Shown: in pieces, positions 1 to 6,815 of the stretch
How positions within the stretch are numbered: the first letter of the stretch is position 1
Layout of the letters: every line of letters begins with the position of its first letter
Source: Acidobacteriota bacterium
GTDB lineage: Bacteria > Acidobacteriota > Terriglobia > Terriglobales > Acidobacteriaceae
Direction of reading: 5' to 3'
Assembly: GCA_021793595.1 (NCBI GenBank)
Contig: JAJYSL010000172.1
Location: forward strand, 1 to 9,365
Length of the DNA: 9,365 bases
The notes under the pieces: model-generated
Database searches by the model: none
Told to the model about the DNA's origin: nothing
Seen by the model: only the letters and a program-made list of their open reading frames with translations
Program-made: the position numbers and the translations under genes

Positions 1-119
1 GTCCCTTTTACGGCCATGACATCCCATTCAATACAATTCTTAAAGGCGATGTAGCGACGCCTCCAGCGGCCCGGCAATTTGTCAGAACCGTGGCCCGCTA
101 TTTCCGCAAGTCTCAGTAG
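1..119 (+). CDS. C-terminal end of an unidentified protein (partial)
   Basis: The only open plus-strand frame runs from position 3 to a TAG at 117-119 and encodes the last 38 residues of a protein that starts before the window; the other two plus frames hit stops early. The visible peptide contains FYGHDIPFNTILKGD and then PPAARQFVRTVARYF, ending in a basic tail (RKSQ). The Pro-Pro-Ala-Ala-Arg-x-Phe stretch faintly resembles the last helix of LysR-type effector-binding domains, but 38 residues cannot settle the family and I do not name it. A strong hairpin begins 21 bp after the stop, which supports this being a real gene end. One minus-strand frame is also open here, so the coding call is moderate rather than certain. 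Confidence 0.55.
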   Translation, partial: PFYGHDIPFNTILKGDVATPPAARQFVRTVARYFRKSQ

Positions 120-139
120 CCGGAACCAGTCATGCAACA

Positions 140-173
140 GCAACAAAGGCGAGCCCTTGCTCGCCTTTGTTGC
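140..173 (+). terminator. Strong hairpin terminator, possibly bidirectional
   Basis: A perfect 15-bp stem pairs 140-154 with 159-173 around a CCTT loop at 155-158. The arms are GCAACAAAGGCGAGC and its exact complement, so the 3' arm carries CGCCTTTGTTG and is followed by a short T-containing stretch (GTTTGG). The position just after the stop at 119 fits intrinsic termination of the upstream gene. It lies between converging genes, so it may also stop transcripts coming from ftsK on the other strand. The U-tract is poor on both strands, so efficiency is uncertain. Confidence 0.75.
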
Positions 174-238
174 GTTTGGAGGACCCATCAACTATAGAGA
201 AAAGCCTAGTACTGATTAGTCGTCTGCGAAGTCGAATT

Positions 239-289
239 GGAGTTCATCGTTCTGAAATCGCTGCGGCAACCGAAGTTCAGAATGACTCC
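239..289 (-). terminator. Imperfect hairpin downstream of ftsK (weak candidate)
   Basis: GGAGTTCATCGTTCTGAA at 239-256 pairs imperfectly with TTCAGAATGACTCC at 276-289. The match is complete apart from an extra T and an extra CG in the left arm, and the loop is 19 nt. It lies 36 bp beyond the ftsK stop on the minus strand, where a 3' end would be expected. There is no T-run after it in either direction, so it could be a transcript-stabilising structure or chance. The rest of 174-324 shows nothing further that I recognise. Confidence 0.25.
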
Positions 290-324
290 ATTTGCGATCC
301 AACCCCAGTGACCATCCATCCGCT

Positions 325-2841
325 TTAGCGCATGGACTGTTCCACCTCTTGCAGCCACCCAGCCGGCTTGAGAATCTCACGAGGGCGGGAGCCGTCCGCC
401 GGCCCGACAATTCCATCGCGCTCCATCAGGTCAATCAGGTGAGCGGCGCGACCGTACCCAATGCGCATGCGACGCTGCAACAGGGAAGTGGAAGCCTTGC
501 CGAATTCCAGAACGAGGCGAACCGCGTCTTCAAAGAGTTCATCGCTGGCTTCCTGCTCTCCCGCTTCGGCGCCATCGCGGCCTTTGTCGTCATGCGGAGC
601 TTCGAGGAATCCTTCGACATATTCGGCGGTACCCTGAGACTTCCAAAAATCAACGACGGCGCTGATTTCCTTTTCCGTGACGAAGGGCGCGTGAATGCGT
701 TGCAGCCGCGACGTCCCCGGCGCGAGAAAGAGCATGTCGCCGCGTCCAAGCAGGGATTCAGCCCCGTTAGAGTCAAGGATGGTGCGCGAGTCCACCTTGG
801 TGGCCAGGCGGAAGGACATGCGTGTAGGAACGTTCGCTTTGATCAGACCGGTGATGACATCGACCGAGGGCCGCTGCGTGGCCAGCACCAGGTGGATGCC
901 GACGGCGCGTGCCATCTGTGCCAGTCGAGTGATGGATTCTTCCACATTGGCGCGGTCGAGCATCATCAAGTCGGCCAGCTCGTCGATGATGATGACAATG
1001 ATCGGCAGCGGCTTTTCGTCCGGATTGTCAGCCTCAAACAGACTGGGCGTGGTTTCGAAGAGCTTGTTATATTGCTCCAGATTGCGGACGCTGCGGGAGG
1101 CGAGCAGCTTCAGACGCCGCTCCATTTCGCGAACGGCGTTGCGCAGGGCATTGGCGGCCAGTTTGGGTTCCGTGATGATGGGCGTGAAGAGATGGGGAAT
1201 GCCTTCATACATGCCCAACTCCACGCGCTTGGGGTCGACCAGGATCAGGCGAACCTGCTCCGGCGTCGCTTTGAACAGAACCGACATGATCATGGCATTG
1301 ATGGCCACGGATTTGCCGCTGCCGGTCGAGCCGGCGATCAACACGTGGGGCATGGTGGTCAGGTCGGCGTGAATGATGCGGCCGTTGATGTCCTTACCCA
1401 TGGTCAGGGTCAGCCGGGATTTGCTGTGAGTGAAGCTGTCGGCCTCAATCATGTCGCGCAGCCAGATGGTTTCGCGTTCGATATTCGGAACCTGCAAGCC
1501 GACGGTACTCTTGCCGGGCATGCGTTCAATCAGGATGCTTTCGGCGCGCATGGCCAGACAAAGATCGTCTTGCAGGCCGACGACGCGGCTATATTTCACT
1601 CCAGCATCGGGGCGAAATTCAAATGTGGTGACGACAGGGCCTGGGTTGATTTGAACCACCTGCCCGCGAACATCGAACTCGGCGTATTTTTCCACCAGAA
1701 CGCGGGCTTCTTCGAGCAGCGCATCCTCGCGAACCACCTGCTTTTCGTCACTACGGTGCAGTAGCGTGCTGGGAGGCAGGCGGTAGCCTTCAATGGACTT
1801 GGCGGTGACGGTGACGGACTTGGATGAGGCGTCGGCGCGGGTTCCAATCTGAACATGCAGCGCGGGAGAGGCATCCGCAGGCGTGTGACCGGGTTGCAGT
1901 GACTGCAGGGAGGGGATGGGGCGAGCGAATTCGATCTCCTCCGGCTTGGCCTTGGCAACAGCGGGAATGGTACGCGGATGTTCGATGGCAGTGGCGAATG
2001 CGTCGTCATCCATGTCGGTTTGCGAAGAAACTCCATGCGCCAACTGTTGCGGCGGAGGAGCGGGAACGGGTTCCTCCCAGAAATCGGGGCGCTTGCGGAC
2101 GCGGGTCGGGACCACATCCTTGCGAGTGTCCTCAAACATGCGCGGATCGTCTTCCGGATGATTCGCCAGGGCGGCCTGTTCCTTCGCCAGGGTGCGTGCG
2201 GCAATGCGCGCGGCTTTGCGCTCGGCACGGCGAGTACTCCAATTGCGCCAGCGGTCACGCCAGGCGGCCAGGAACGCAAAGCGGACAGTGAGCCAGTTGC
2301 GCAGGCTGGCGACGCTAAAGGTGGTGGTCATGTAGAGCGCCGCCGCGACCAGAGCCATCGACAGGATGCAGGCGCCGGGATAATTCAGATAATGGGTCAG
2401 CAATTCGGCGATGGCGCCGCCGATAATGCCTTCAATCGGGATGGTATGGAGCCAGCGCAAATGGCCGGGGAGCAGGCCCAGCAGCGTGGGAACAAAAATC
2501 AGGCACAGAAGCCCGCCAATGAGCTTCGAAATGGGCGAACCGACAGGGCGGGAGCGCAGCCAGATCCATCCCAGGCCACCGACCAGCAGGGGTACCAGGA
2601 AGGCCGACAGACCCTCTGCCTGCAATAGCAGATCGCTGAGTCCGGCGCCGAGCAGGCCAGCCCAGTTATGCGCAGGACGGCCCGATAAATAACCGCCGGC
2701 GGTGTCGAGAGAGGGATCGAGTGGAGTATAGGATGCCAGAGCGAGAAGCAAGAGGAGGGCGCAGGCCAGCAGCAGCAAACCGACCAGCTCATTCAGCCGG
2801 CGGTTCTTGGTTGGCGAAAAGACGCGTTGCACTACTTTCAT
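325..2841 (-). CDS. ftsK: FtsK/SpoIIIE-family DNA translocase
   Basis: An 838-residue membrane-anchored DNA pump of the FtsK/SpoIIIE family. These proteins act at the division septum, moving chromosomal DNA and activating dimer resolution at dif. Hydrophobic segments lie at about residues 20-37, 61-97 (probably two), 105-125 and 154-172, the usual N-terminal membrane bundle. A basic, charged and proline-containing linker (about 190-350) is short compared with E. coli FtsK. The alpha/beta motor follows: Walker A GSTGSGKS at 504-511, Walker B IIVIIIDEL at 614-622 with the Asp-Glu pair at 620-621, and the conserved ATQRPS at 654-659. The C-terminal winged-helix gamma domain (about 768-825), which reads KOPS/SRS-type DNA signals, contains STSLLQRRMRIGYGRAAHL. 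All key motifs are intact. The start is the ATG at 2839-2841; no clear Shine-Dalgarno sequence precedes it. It is monocistronic as far as seen and divergent from the YetF-like gene. Confidence 0.97.
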   Translation of the reverse strand: MKVVQRVFSPTKNRRLNELVGLLLLACALLLLLALASYTPLDPSLDTAGGYLSGRPAHNWAGLLGAGLSDLLLQAEGLSAFLVPLLVGGLGWIWLRSRPVGSPISKLIGGLLCLIFVPTLLGLLPGHLRWLHTIPIEGIIGGAIAELLTHYLNYPGACILSMALVAAALYMTTTFSVASLRNWLTVRFAFLAAWRDRWRNWSTRRAERKAARIAARTLAKEQAALANHPEDDPRMFEDTRKDVVPTRVRKRPDFWEEPVPAPPPQQLAHGVSSQTDMDDDAFATAIEHPRTIPAVAKAKPEEIEFARPIPSLQSLQPGHTPADASPALHVQIGTRADASSKSVTVTAKSIEGYRLPPSTLLHRSDEKQVVREDALLEEARVLVEKYAEFDVRGQVVQINPGPVVTTFEFRPDAGVKYSRVVGLQDDLCLAMRAESILIERMPGKSTVGLQVPNIERETIWLRDMIEADSFTHSKSRLTLTMGKDINGRIIHADLTTMPHVLIAGSTGSGKSVAINAMIMSVLFKATPEQVRLILVDPKRVELGMYEGIPHLFTPIITEPKLAANALRNAVREMERRLKLLASRSVRNLEQYNKLFETTPSLFEADNPDEKPLPIIVIIIDELADLMMLDRANVEESITRLAQMARAVGIHLVLATQRPSVDVITGLIKANVPTRMSFRLATKVDSRTILDSNGAESLLGRGDMLFLAPGTSRLQRIHAPFVTEKEISAVVDFWKSQGTAEYVEGFLEAPHDDKGRDGAEAGEQEASDELFEDAVRLVLEFGKASTSLLQRRMRIGYGRAAHLIDLMERDGIVGPADGSRPREILKPAGWLQEVEQSMR

Positions 2842-2893
2842 GGGGGCGCTTGAACACTTTGGCGGAAGCGACAGTTGATCGCCGGCCGCTAGA

Positions 2894-2932
2894 ATGCCAG
2901 AGACACCAGAGCAATTCGATTATGCCAGAAAC
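2894..2932. repeat. Pair of near-identical 11-bp direct repeats in the ftsK/DUF421 divergent spacer
   Basis: ATGCCAGAGAC at 2894-2904 and ATGCCAGAAAC at 2922-2932 differ at one base and are spaced 28 bp start to start. The second copy overlaps the candidate ftsK -10 element. They could be paired regulator sites or a chance duplication. The remainder of 2842-3054 shows only a weak -35/-10-like pair for the plus strand (TTCCCG, 17 bp, TATGAA, ending near 3020), which I do not call as a promoter. Confidence 0.25.
2919..2927 (-). promoter_or_regulatory. Candidate extended -10 promoter for ftsK
   Basis: Read on the minus strand, the sequence is TGG followed by CATAAT: a -10-like hexamer (five of six matches to TATAAT) with the TG of an extended -10. 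It lies about 80 bp upstream of the ftsK start codon, which would give a leader of roughly 70 nt. No good -35 hexamer is visible at 16-18 bp upstream, which is tolerable for an extended -10 promoter. The call rests only on consensus resemblance. Confidence 0.3.
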
Positions 2933-3040
2933 GGAGGCAAAAGCAGTGAAAAATCGGATGGAACCGAAAAAGTAGCCATCTGCGAACCGCTTCCCGTTCG
3001 GTCGCCAAACGTGTATGAAAGAGGGGAACTCCACTTGCGA

Positions 3041-3045
3041 AAGGA
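3041..3045 (+). promoter_or_regulatory. Ribosome binding site that decides the GTG start of the DUF421 gene
   Basis: AAGGA at 3041-3045 lies 9 nt before the GTG at 3055-3057. The alternative in-frame ATG at 3067-3069 is 21 nt away, too far for normal initiation from this site, so the GTG start is preferred. Confidence 0.6.
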
Positions 3046-3054
3046 ATCGCCGCC

Positions 3055-3627
3055 GTGCTCCAAAGTATGTTCCATCTACAGGTTCCGCTGCTCGAGAAGA
3101 TTCTTCGGCCGATTATCGTGTATTTTTTTCTGATCTTTCTGCTGCGCATCTTCGGCAAGCGGGAACTGGCGCAGCTGAATCCCTTCGATCTGGTGGTTTT
3201 GTTGTCGTTGTCGAACGTGGTGCAGAATGCGTTAATTGGCAATGACAATACGGTCACAGGAGGCATCCTGGGGGCGCTGTCGCTGCTGACGATCAACTGG
3301 CTGGTGGTGCGGTTTCTCTATAGCTCCCCGAAGGTGGATCGCCTCGTGGAGGGCACGGATCGGCTACTGGTGGTGAACGGTGTTGTGGATCGCAAGGCGC
3401 TGCGCCAGGAACTGCTGACCGAGGAGGAATTGCTGTCGGTGATCCACCGCCAGGGTTTCCGCGGATTCAAAGCCGTCAAAAAATGCGTTCTGGGACCGAA
3501 TGGCTCGTTCTATGTTGAAGGCCACACGCCGAGCGAAGCGGAAGAAAATTATCACGACATTGTGAGCCGGCTGGAGCAGGTGCAACGGGAATTGCAGCTA
3601 ATTCGCCGGCAATTGCCGGCCAATTAG
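3055..3627 (+). CDS. DUF421 / YetF-like membrane protein
   Basis: A 190-residue inner-membrane protein of the DUF421 (YetF/YcaP-like) family, whose biochemical role is poorly defined. The signature run GKRELAQLNPFDLVVLLSLS begins at residue 35, and is followed by SNVVQNALIGND. Hydrophobic helices lie at about 17-32, 43-57 and 69-88, the usual three-helix N-terminal part. The soluble domain after residue 100 carries the family pattern of a small strand (LLVVNGVVDR), the LLTEEELLSVIHRQGF helix and the VLGPNGSFYVEG hairpin. The last 30 residues (SRLEQVQRELQLIRRQL) look like an amphipathic or coiled-coil helix. Initiation is at GTG, and length is normal for shorter family members. It is divergent from ftsK and separated from the propeller gene by 108 bp, so it is probably its own unit. 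The family call is firm; function is unknown. Confidence 0.9.
   Translation: MLQSMFHLQVPLLEKILRPIIVYFFLIFLLRIFGKRELAQLNPFDLVVLLSLSNVVQNALIGNDNTVTGGILGALSLLTINWLVVRFLYSSPKVDRLVEGTDRLLVVNGVVDRKALRQELLTEEELLSVIHRQGFRGFKAVKKCVLGPNGSFYVEGHTPSEAEENYHDIVSRLEQVQRELQLIRRQLPAN
3605..3620. repeat. Perfect 16-bp palindrome at the end of the DUF421 gene
   Basis: GCCGGCAATTGCCGGC reads the same on both strands and lies in the last codons of the DUF421 gene, encoding part of RRQLPAN. As RNA it would form a 6-bp GC-rich stem with an AAUU loop, seven bases before an AAAGGAGG motif. It could be a weak 3' structure or simply a coding coincidence, because no U-tract follows. Confidence 0.35.
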
Positions 3628-3628
3628 C

Positions 3629-3636
3629 AAAGGAGG
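3629..3636 (+). promoter_or_regulatory. Strong Shine-Dalgarno-like motif without a clear start codon
   Basis: AAAGGAGG directly follows the DUF421 stop (3625-3627), but no ATG, GTG or TTG lies 5-12 nt downstream; the nearest candidate, CTG at 3638, is only 1 nt away. The frame of that CTG stays open to a TGA at 3737-3739, which overlaps the ATG of the propeller gene as ATGA. The 108-bp spacer 3628-3735 also holds a short inverted repeat (GAGCA/TGCTC, 3657-3669). I see no convincing promoter here, although one would be expected for the downstream genes. Confidence 0.3.
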
Positions 3637-3735
3637 ACTGACACCGCAGCCGCACGGAGCAGACTGCTCGACTGGCCGTCAAATTTCAGTGATGCGAAAA
3701 AAGGTGCGAGAATTATTTCGTGCGGTCCGAGAAAA

Positions 3736-4788
3736 ATGAGCATGACTTTTGAGTTGTCGCAAATCCAGCGGAAATGGCAGGTTCTTGCCGCTGTCGCGTT
3801 TGTTGCATTCGCAATAACACCACCCGTTGGAGCGCAAACACAGGCAACTGGCGATGGACATACGTTGCGGCAGATTGCGGTCATCGACTTGCCTGGCCCA
3901 AAAGGCAAGCGCTTCGATTACCTGACGATCGATCGCGGCGACCACTATCTGCTTTCGGCCTATCTTGGGGCGGGCATTCTGTACGTCATCGACATGAAGT
4001 CGAATGCGCTGGTGCATGCGATTCCAGGAGTACCGGGAATCGAAGGCGTGGTCTACGTGCCTGAATTGCATCGTGTGTACACGTCGGACTGGCTGGAGAG
4101 CAAAATCGGCGTGGTCGACTTGCAGCAGATGAAGGTGATCGCCAAGCTACCCACCGAGGCGAAGCCGGATGGAAGCGCGTACGCGGCTCCTTTTCACAAG
4201 GTCTACGTTTCGGATGAACGCGGCAAGGCTGTGGCCATCGTCGATGTGCGGACGGACCGCATTATCCAGACATTGCATTTCAACAGCGAAACCGGGATGC
4301 CACAGTATGATCCGATCGCTCGACGGATTTATGTGAATCTGCAGGACCAAAATCTGTTCGCCGAAATCGATCCTGCCACGGACCATGTCATCGCCAACTA
4401 CCCGGTGGGAGAATGCAAGGGCAACCATGGTATGACGCTCGACCCCGTCCATCATCGAGCGTTTCTTTCCTGCGAAGGCAACAGTCTGATGACCGTCTTC
4501 AATCTGGACACGCACAAGCCCATCGCATATCTGCCCATGGCTGCCGGCGCGGATGTGATCAAGTACGATCCGGGCTTGCGGCGTATTTATGTGGCTTGCT
4601 TCAGCGGCGCCATTTCCGTGTTCCATGAGGACAATCCAAACCATTACCGCAAACTGGAGGATTTTCCGGTGCAGCATGCAGTACATAGCCTGGCCGTCGA
4701 CCCGGTGACACATCGCGTTTACACCCCGGAGCAGCAGGAAAACGGCAAGCCTGTGGCGAAGATGATTGTCTATGAAGCCGTGCAATAA
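3736..4788 (+). CDS. Exported YncE/YVTN-type beta-propeller repeat protein
   Basis: A 350-residue secreted or periplasmic protein. A basic start (RKW at 12-14), a hydrophobic core (about 15-28) and a VGA cleavage site near residue 33 form a Sec-type signal peptide. The mature part is built from seven repeats of about 36-45 residues beginning near 60, 103, 145, 188, 231, 272 and 316. Each carries a variant of Asp-Pro-x-x-x-Arg-x-Tyr-Val (YDPIARRIYV, LDPVHHRAFL, YDPGLRRIYV, VDPVTHRVYT), followed by a strand ending near Val-Asp. This is the pattern of a seven-bladed YncE/YVTN propeller, a scaffold family for binding or sensing. No catalytic or cofactor motif is evident and the ligand is unknown. 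Start choice is uncertain: ATG 3736 overlaps an upstream TGA, and ATG 3742 is also possible; both keep the signal peptide. acs follows after 24 bp, suggesting co-transcription. Confidence 0.85.
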   Translation: MSMTFELSQIQRKWQVLAAVAFVAFAITPPVGAQTQATGDGHTLRQIAVIDLPGPKGKRFDYLTIDRGDHYLLSAYLGAGILYVIDMKSNALVHAIPGVPGIEGVVYVPELHRVYTSDWLESKIGVVDLQQMKVIAKLPTEAKPDGSAYAAPFHKVYVSDERGKAVAIVDVRTDRIIQTLHFNSETGMPQYDPIARRIYVNLQDQNLFAEIDPATDHVIANYPVGECKGNHGMTLDPVHHRAFLSCEGNSLMTVFNLDTHKPIAYLPMAAGADVIKYDPGLRRIYVACFSGAISVFHEDNPNHYRKLEDFPVQHAVHSLAVDPVTHRVYTPEQQENGKPVAKMIVYEAVQ

Positions 4789-4812
4789 TCCTGTGGAGCG
4801 AATAGTTCAACC

Positions 4813-6771
4813 ATGACAGAACCAATCGATACAAGTTTTCAGTCCCTGCTGCATGAATTGCGAGTTATCCCTCCACCGGAAGAGTTTGCCGCCAAGGCAC
4901 ACATTCGCAGCCTGGAGGAGTATGAGACTCTTTATCGCCGTTCGGTGGAGAACCCGGAGGAATTCTGGGCGGCTGCCGCCAGCGACTTGCATTGGTTCGA
5001 ACCCTGGACCCAGGTGCTGGAATGGAATGAGCCGTGGGCCAAGTGGTTTGTGGGCGGCAAGATGAACCTGGCCTACAACTGCCTGGATCTTCAGGTGGAG
5101 CGCGGGCGAGGCGGTCAGACGGCGATCCTGTGGGAAAGCGAATCGGGTGAGGTTCGCAAATATACATTTCTGCAACTGCTGGAACAGGTGCAGCGGTTCG
5201 CCAACGTGCTGCGCCGACTGGGCGTGCAGAAAGGCGATTGCGTCGCGCTGTATATGGGCATGGTGCCGGAACTGGCAATTGCCATTCTTGCCTGTGCGCG
5301 CATTGGGGCCGTGCATTCTGTGATCTTCGGCGGATTTGCCGCCAGCGCATTGGTCGACCGCATTAACGATGCGCAGTCCGTACTGGTGATTACGCAGGAC
5401 GGAGCATGGCGCCGCGGCCAGCAGATCCCGCTGAAAACCACGGTGGATGAAGCGCTGGAAAAATGTCCGTCGGTGAAAAATACGATTGTGTTGCGTCGAA
5501 CCGGAACCAAGATTTCCATGCAAGCCGGTCGCGACGTCTGGTGGGATGCGGAGATGTCCCAGGTGGACAATGTGTGTCCCGCCGAGCATCTCGATGCGGA
5601 ACATCCGCTCTATATCCTTTACACCTCTGGAACGACCGGGAAACCGAAGGGGATTGTGCACACCACCGGCGGCTACGCTGTGCATACGTATTTGACCAGC
5701 AAGCTGGTATTCGATTTGAAGGACGACGATGTGTACTGGTGTACCGCCGACATCGGCTGGGTCACCGGGCACTCGTATGTGATCTACGGAATTTTGCAGA
5801 ATGGTGTTACCTCGGTGATGTATGAAGGGGCGCCGAATTTTCCGGAGAACGACCGCTTCTGGAAGATCATCGATGATCACAAGGTCAGCGTTTTCTACAC
5901 TGCGCCGACCGCGATCCGCGCCTTCATCAAGTGGGGCGATGAATTTCCCAACCGCCATAAGCTGACCAGTCTGCGGTTGCTGGGCAGTGTGGGTGAGCCG
6001 ATCAATCCTGAGACTTGGATGTGGTATTCGGCGGTGATCGGCAAGAGCCGCTGCCCGATTGTGGATACGTGGTGGCAGACAGAGACGGGCGGTATCATGA
6101 TTACGTCCGTCCCCGGAGCGGTGGCGAATAAACCGGGGTCAGCGGGCAAGCCATTCTTTGGGATTGCGCCGGACGTCGTGGATCAAGTAGGCCATCCGGT
6201 GCCCGAGGGTCATGGCGGCCTCTTGATTATTCGCAAGCCGTGGCCGGGCATGGCGCGCACCATCTATAACGATCCAGATCGCTACGTGAAGCAGTATTGG
6301 TCGACCATTCCCGGCGCGTACTTTACCGGAGATGGCGCGCGTTGCGATACCGACGGCTATTACTGGCTGATGGGCCGCGTGGATGATGTGATCAATGTCT
6401 CCGGGCACCGACTGGGAACCATGGAGATTGAGTCGGCACTGGTGGCGCATCCCAAGGTGGCAGAGGCCGCAGTGGTCGGGCGTCCGGATGCGTTAAAGGG
6501 CCAGGCGATTGCGGCATTTGTGACGCTGGAGTCGCAGTACAAACCGTCGATGGCGCTGAAAGATGAGTTGCGCGCCTGGGTGGCAAAGGAAATTGGCGCG
6601 CTGGCGCGGCCAGATGATCTTCGCTTTACCGATAGCTTGCCCAAGACGCGCTCGGGAAAAATCATGCGGCGACTGCTGCGCGAGCTGGCGGAAACCGGCG
6701 AAGTGAAGGGTGACACGACCACGCTGGAAGATCTGGGCATTCTGGCAAGACTGCGCGAGCAGGAAGAATAG
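4813..6771 (+). CDS. acs: Acetyl-CoA synthetase (AMP-forming acetate-CoA ligase)
   Basis: This 652-residue cytoplasmic enzyme activates acetate with ATP to acetyl-AMP and then transfers the acetyl group to CoA, feeding scavenged acetate into central metabolism. Length matches typical Acs (about 650). Visible motifs are the N-terminal Acs-specific region ([15 protein letters not shown], from 51), the P-loop [11 protein letters not shown] at 270-280, [20 protein letters not shown] from 309, and [10 protein letters not shown] at 418-427. The second Trp of that last motif (421) is the residue that restricts the acyl pocket to acetate in characterised Acs. The ribose-binding and hinge region is [20 protein letters not shown] then [20 protein letters not shown]. 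The C-terminal [11 protein letters not shown] (610-620) holds the catalytic Lys616, the site controlled by reversible acetylation in relatives. Nothing is missing. The Shine-Dalgarno is weak: GGAG at 4795-4798 is 14 nt from the ATG, so translation may depend on coupling with the upstream gene. A propionate-CoA ligase is less likely given the motifs. Confidence 0.96.
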   Translation: MTEPIDTSFQSLLHELRVIPPPEEFAAKAHIRSLEEYETLYRRSVENPEEFWAAAASDLHWFEPWTQVLEWNEPWAKWFVGGKMNLAYNCLDLQVERGRGGQTAILWESESGEVRKYTFLQLLEQVQRFANVLRRLGVQKGDCVALYMGMVPELAIAILACARIGAVHSVIFGGFAASALVDRINDAQSVLVITQDGAWRRGQQIPLKTTVDEALEKCPSVKNTIVLRRTGTKISMQAGRDVWWDAEMSQVDNVCPAEHLDAEHPLYILYTSGTTGKPKGIVHTTGGYAVHTYLTSKLVFDLKDDDVYWCTADIGWVTGHSYVIYGILQNGVTSVMYEGAPNFPENDRFWKIIDDHKVSVFYTAPTAIRAFIKWGDEFPNRHKLTSLRLLGSVGEPINPETWMWYSAVIGKSRCPIVDTWWQTETGGIMITSVPGAVANKPGSAGKPFFGIAPDVVDQVGHPVPEGHGGLLIIRKPWPGMARTIYNDPDRYVKQYWSTIPGAYFTGDGARCDTDGYYWLMGRVDDVINVSGHRLGTMEIESALVAHPKVAEAAVVGRPDALKGQAIAAFVTLESQYKPSMALKDELRAWVAKEIGALARPDDLRFTDSLPKTRSGKIMRRLLRELAETGEVKGDTTTLEDLGILARLREQEE

Positions 6772-6803
6772 CCGGGTGATCTGCCAAGCCGTAACAGAAG
6801 AAA

Positions 6804-6809
6804 GTGAGG
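6804..6809 (+). promoter_or_regulatory. Ribosome binding site that decides the start of the GH127-like gene
   Basis: GTGAGG at 6804-6809 lies 6 nt before ATG 6816-6818. The in-frame GTG that opens the longer frame (6804) is itself part of this Shine-Dalgarno-like motif and has only a poor site upstream of it. Starting at 6816 also puts the twin-arginine motif at residues 4-9, as is usual for Tat substrates. Confidence 0.65.
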
Positions 6810-6815
6810 CGCGAA

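Noticed and set aside
216..416. 66-codon minus-strand frame overlapping the ftsK 3' end
   Set aside because: More than half is an alternative frame of ftsK, its start lies inside ftsK, and no family features are visible.
292..1764. Long open frame (490 codons) antisense to ftsK
   Set aside because: It lies wholly opposite the conserved FtsK motor and gamma domains. Its translation is rich in His, Gln, Asp and Gly with no recognisable motif, as expected from the complement of a GC-rich coding frame.
1824..2628. Several overlapping plus-strand frames opposite the FtsK linker and membrane region
   Set aside because: All are antisense to the FtsK N-terminal half, mutually overlapping and without motifs.
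2894..3133. Small plus-strand frames in the ftsK/DUF421 spacer, including a short one at 2922-2975
   Set aside because: No good ribosome binding site. The longer frame runs into the DUF421 gene out of frame, and the composition is not convincingly coding.
4000..4770. Possible DNA-level tandem repeats in the propeller gene
   Set aside because: The repeats are visible in the protein pattern (blades) but not as near-identical DNA, so they are diverged structural repeats and not a recent duplication.
4807..5958. 383-codon open frame antisense to acs
   Set aside because: It is opposite strongly conserved Acs sequence, shows no domain pattern, and looks like a shadow of codon bias.
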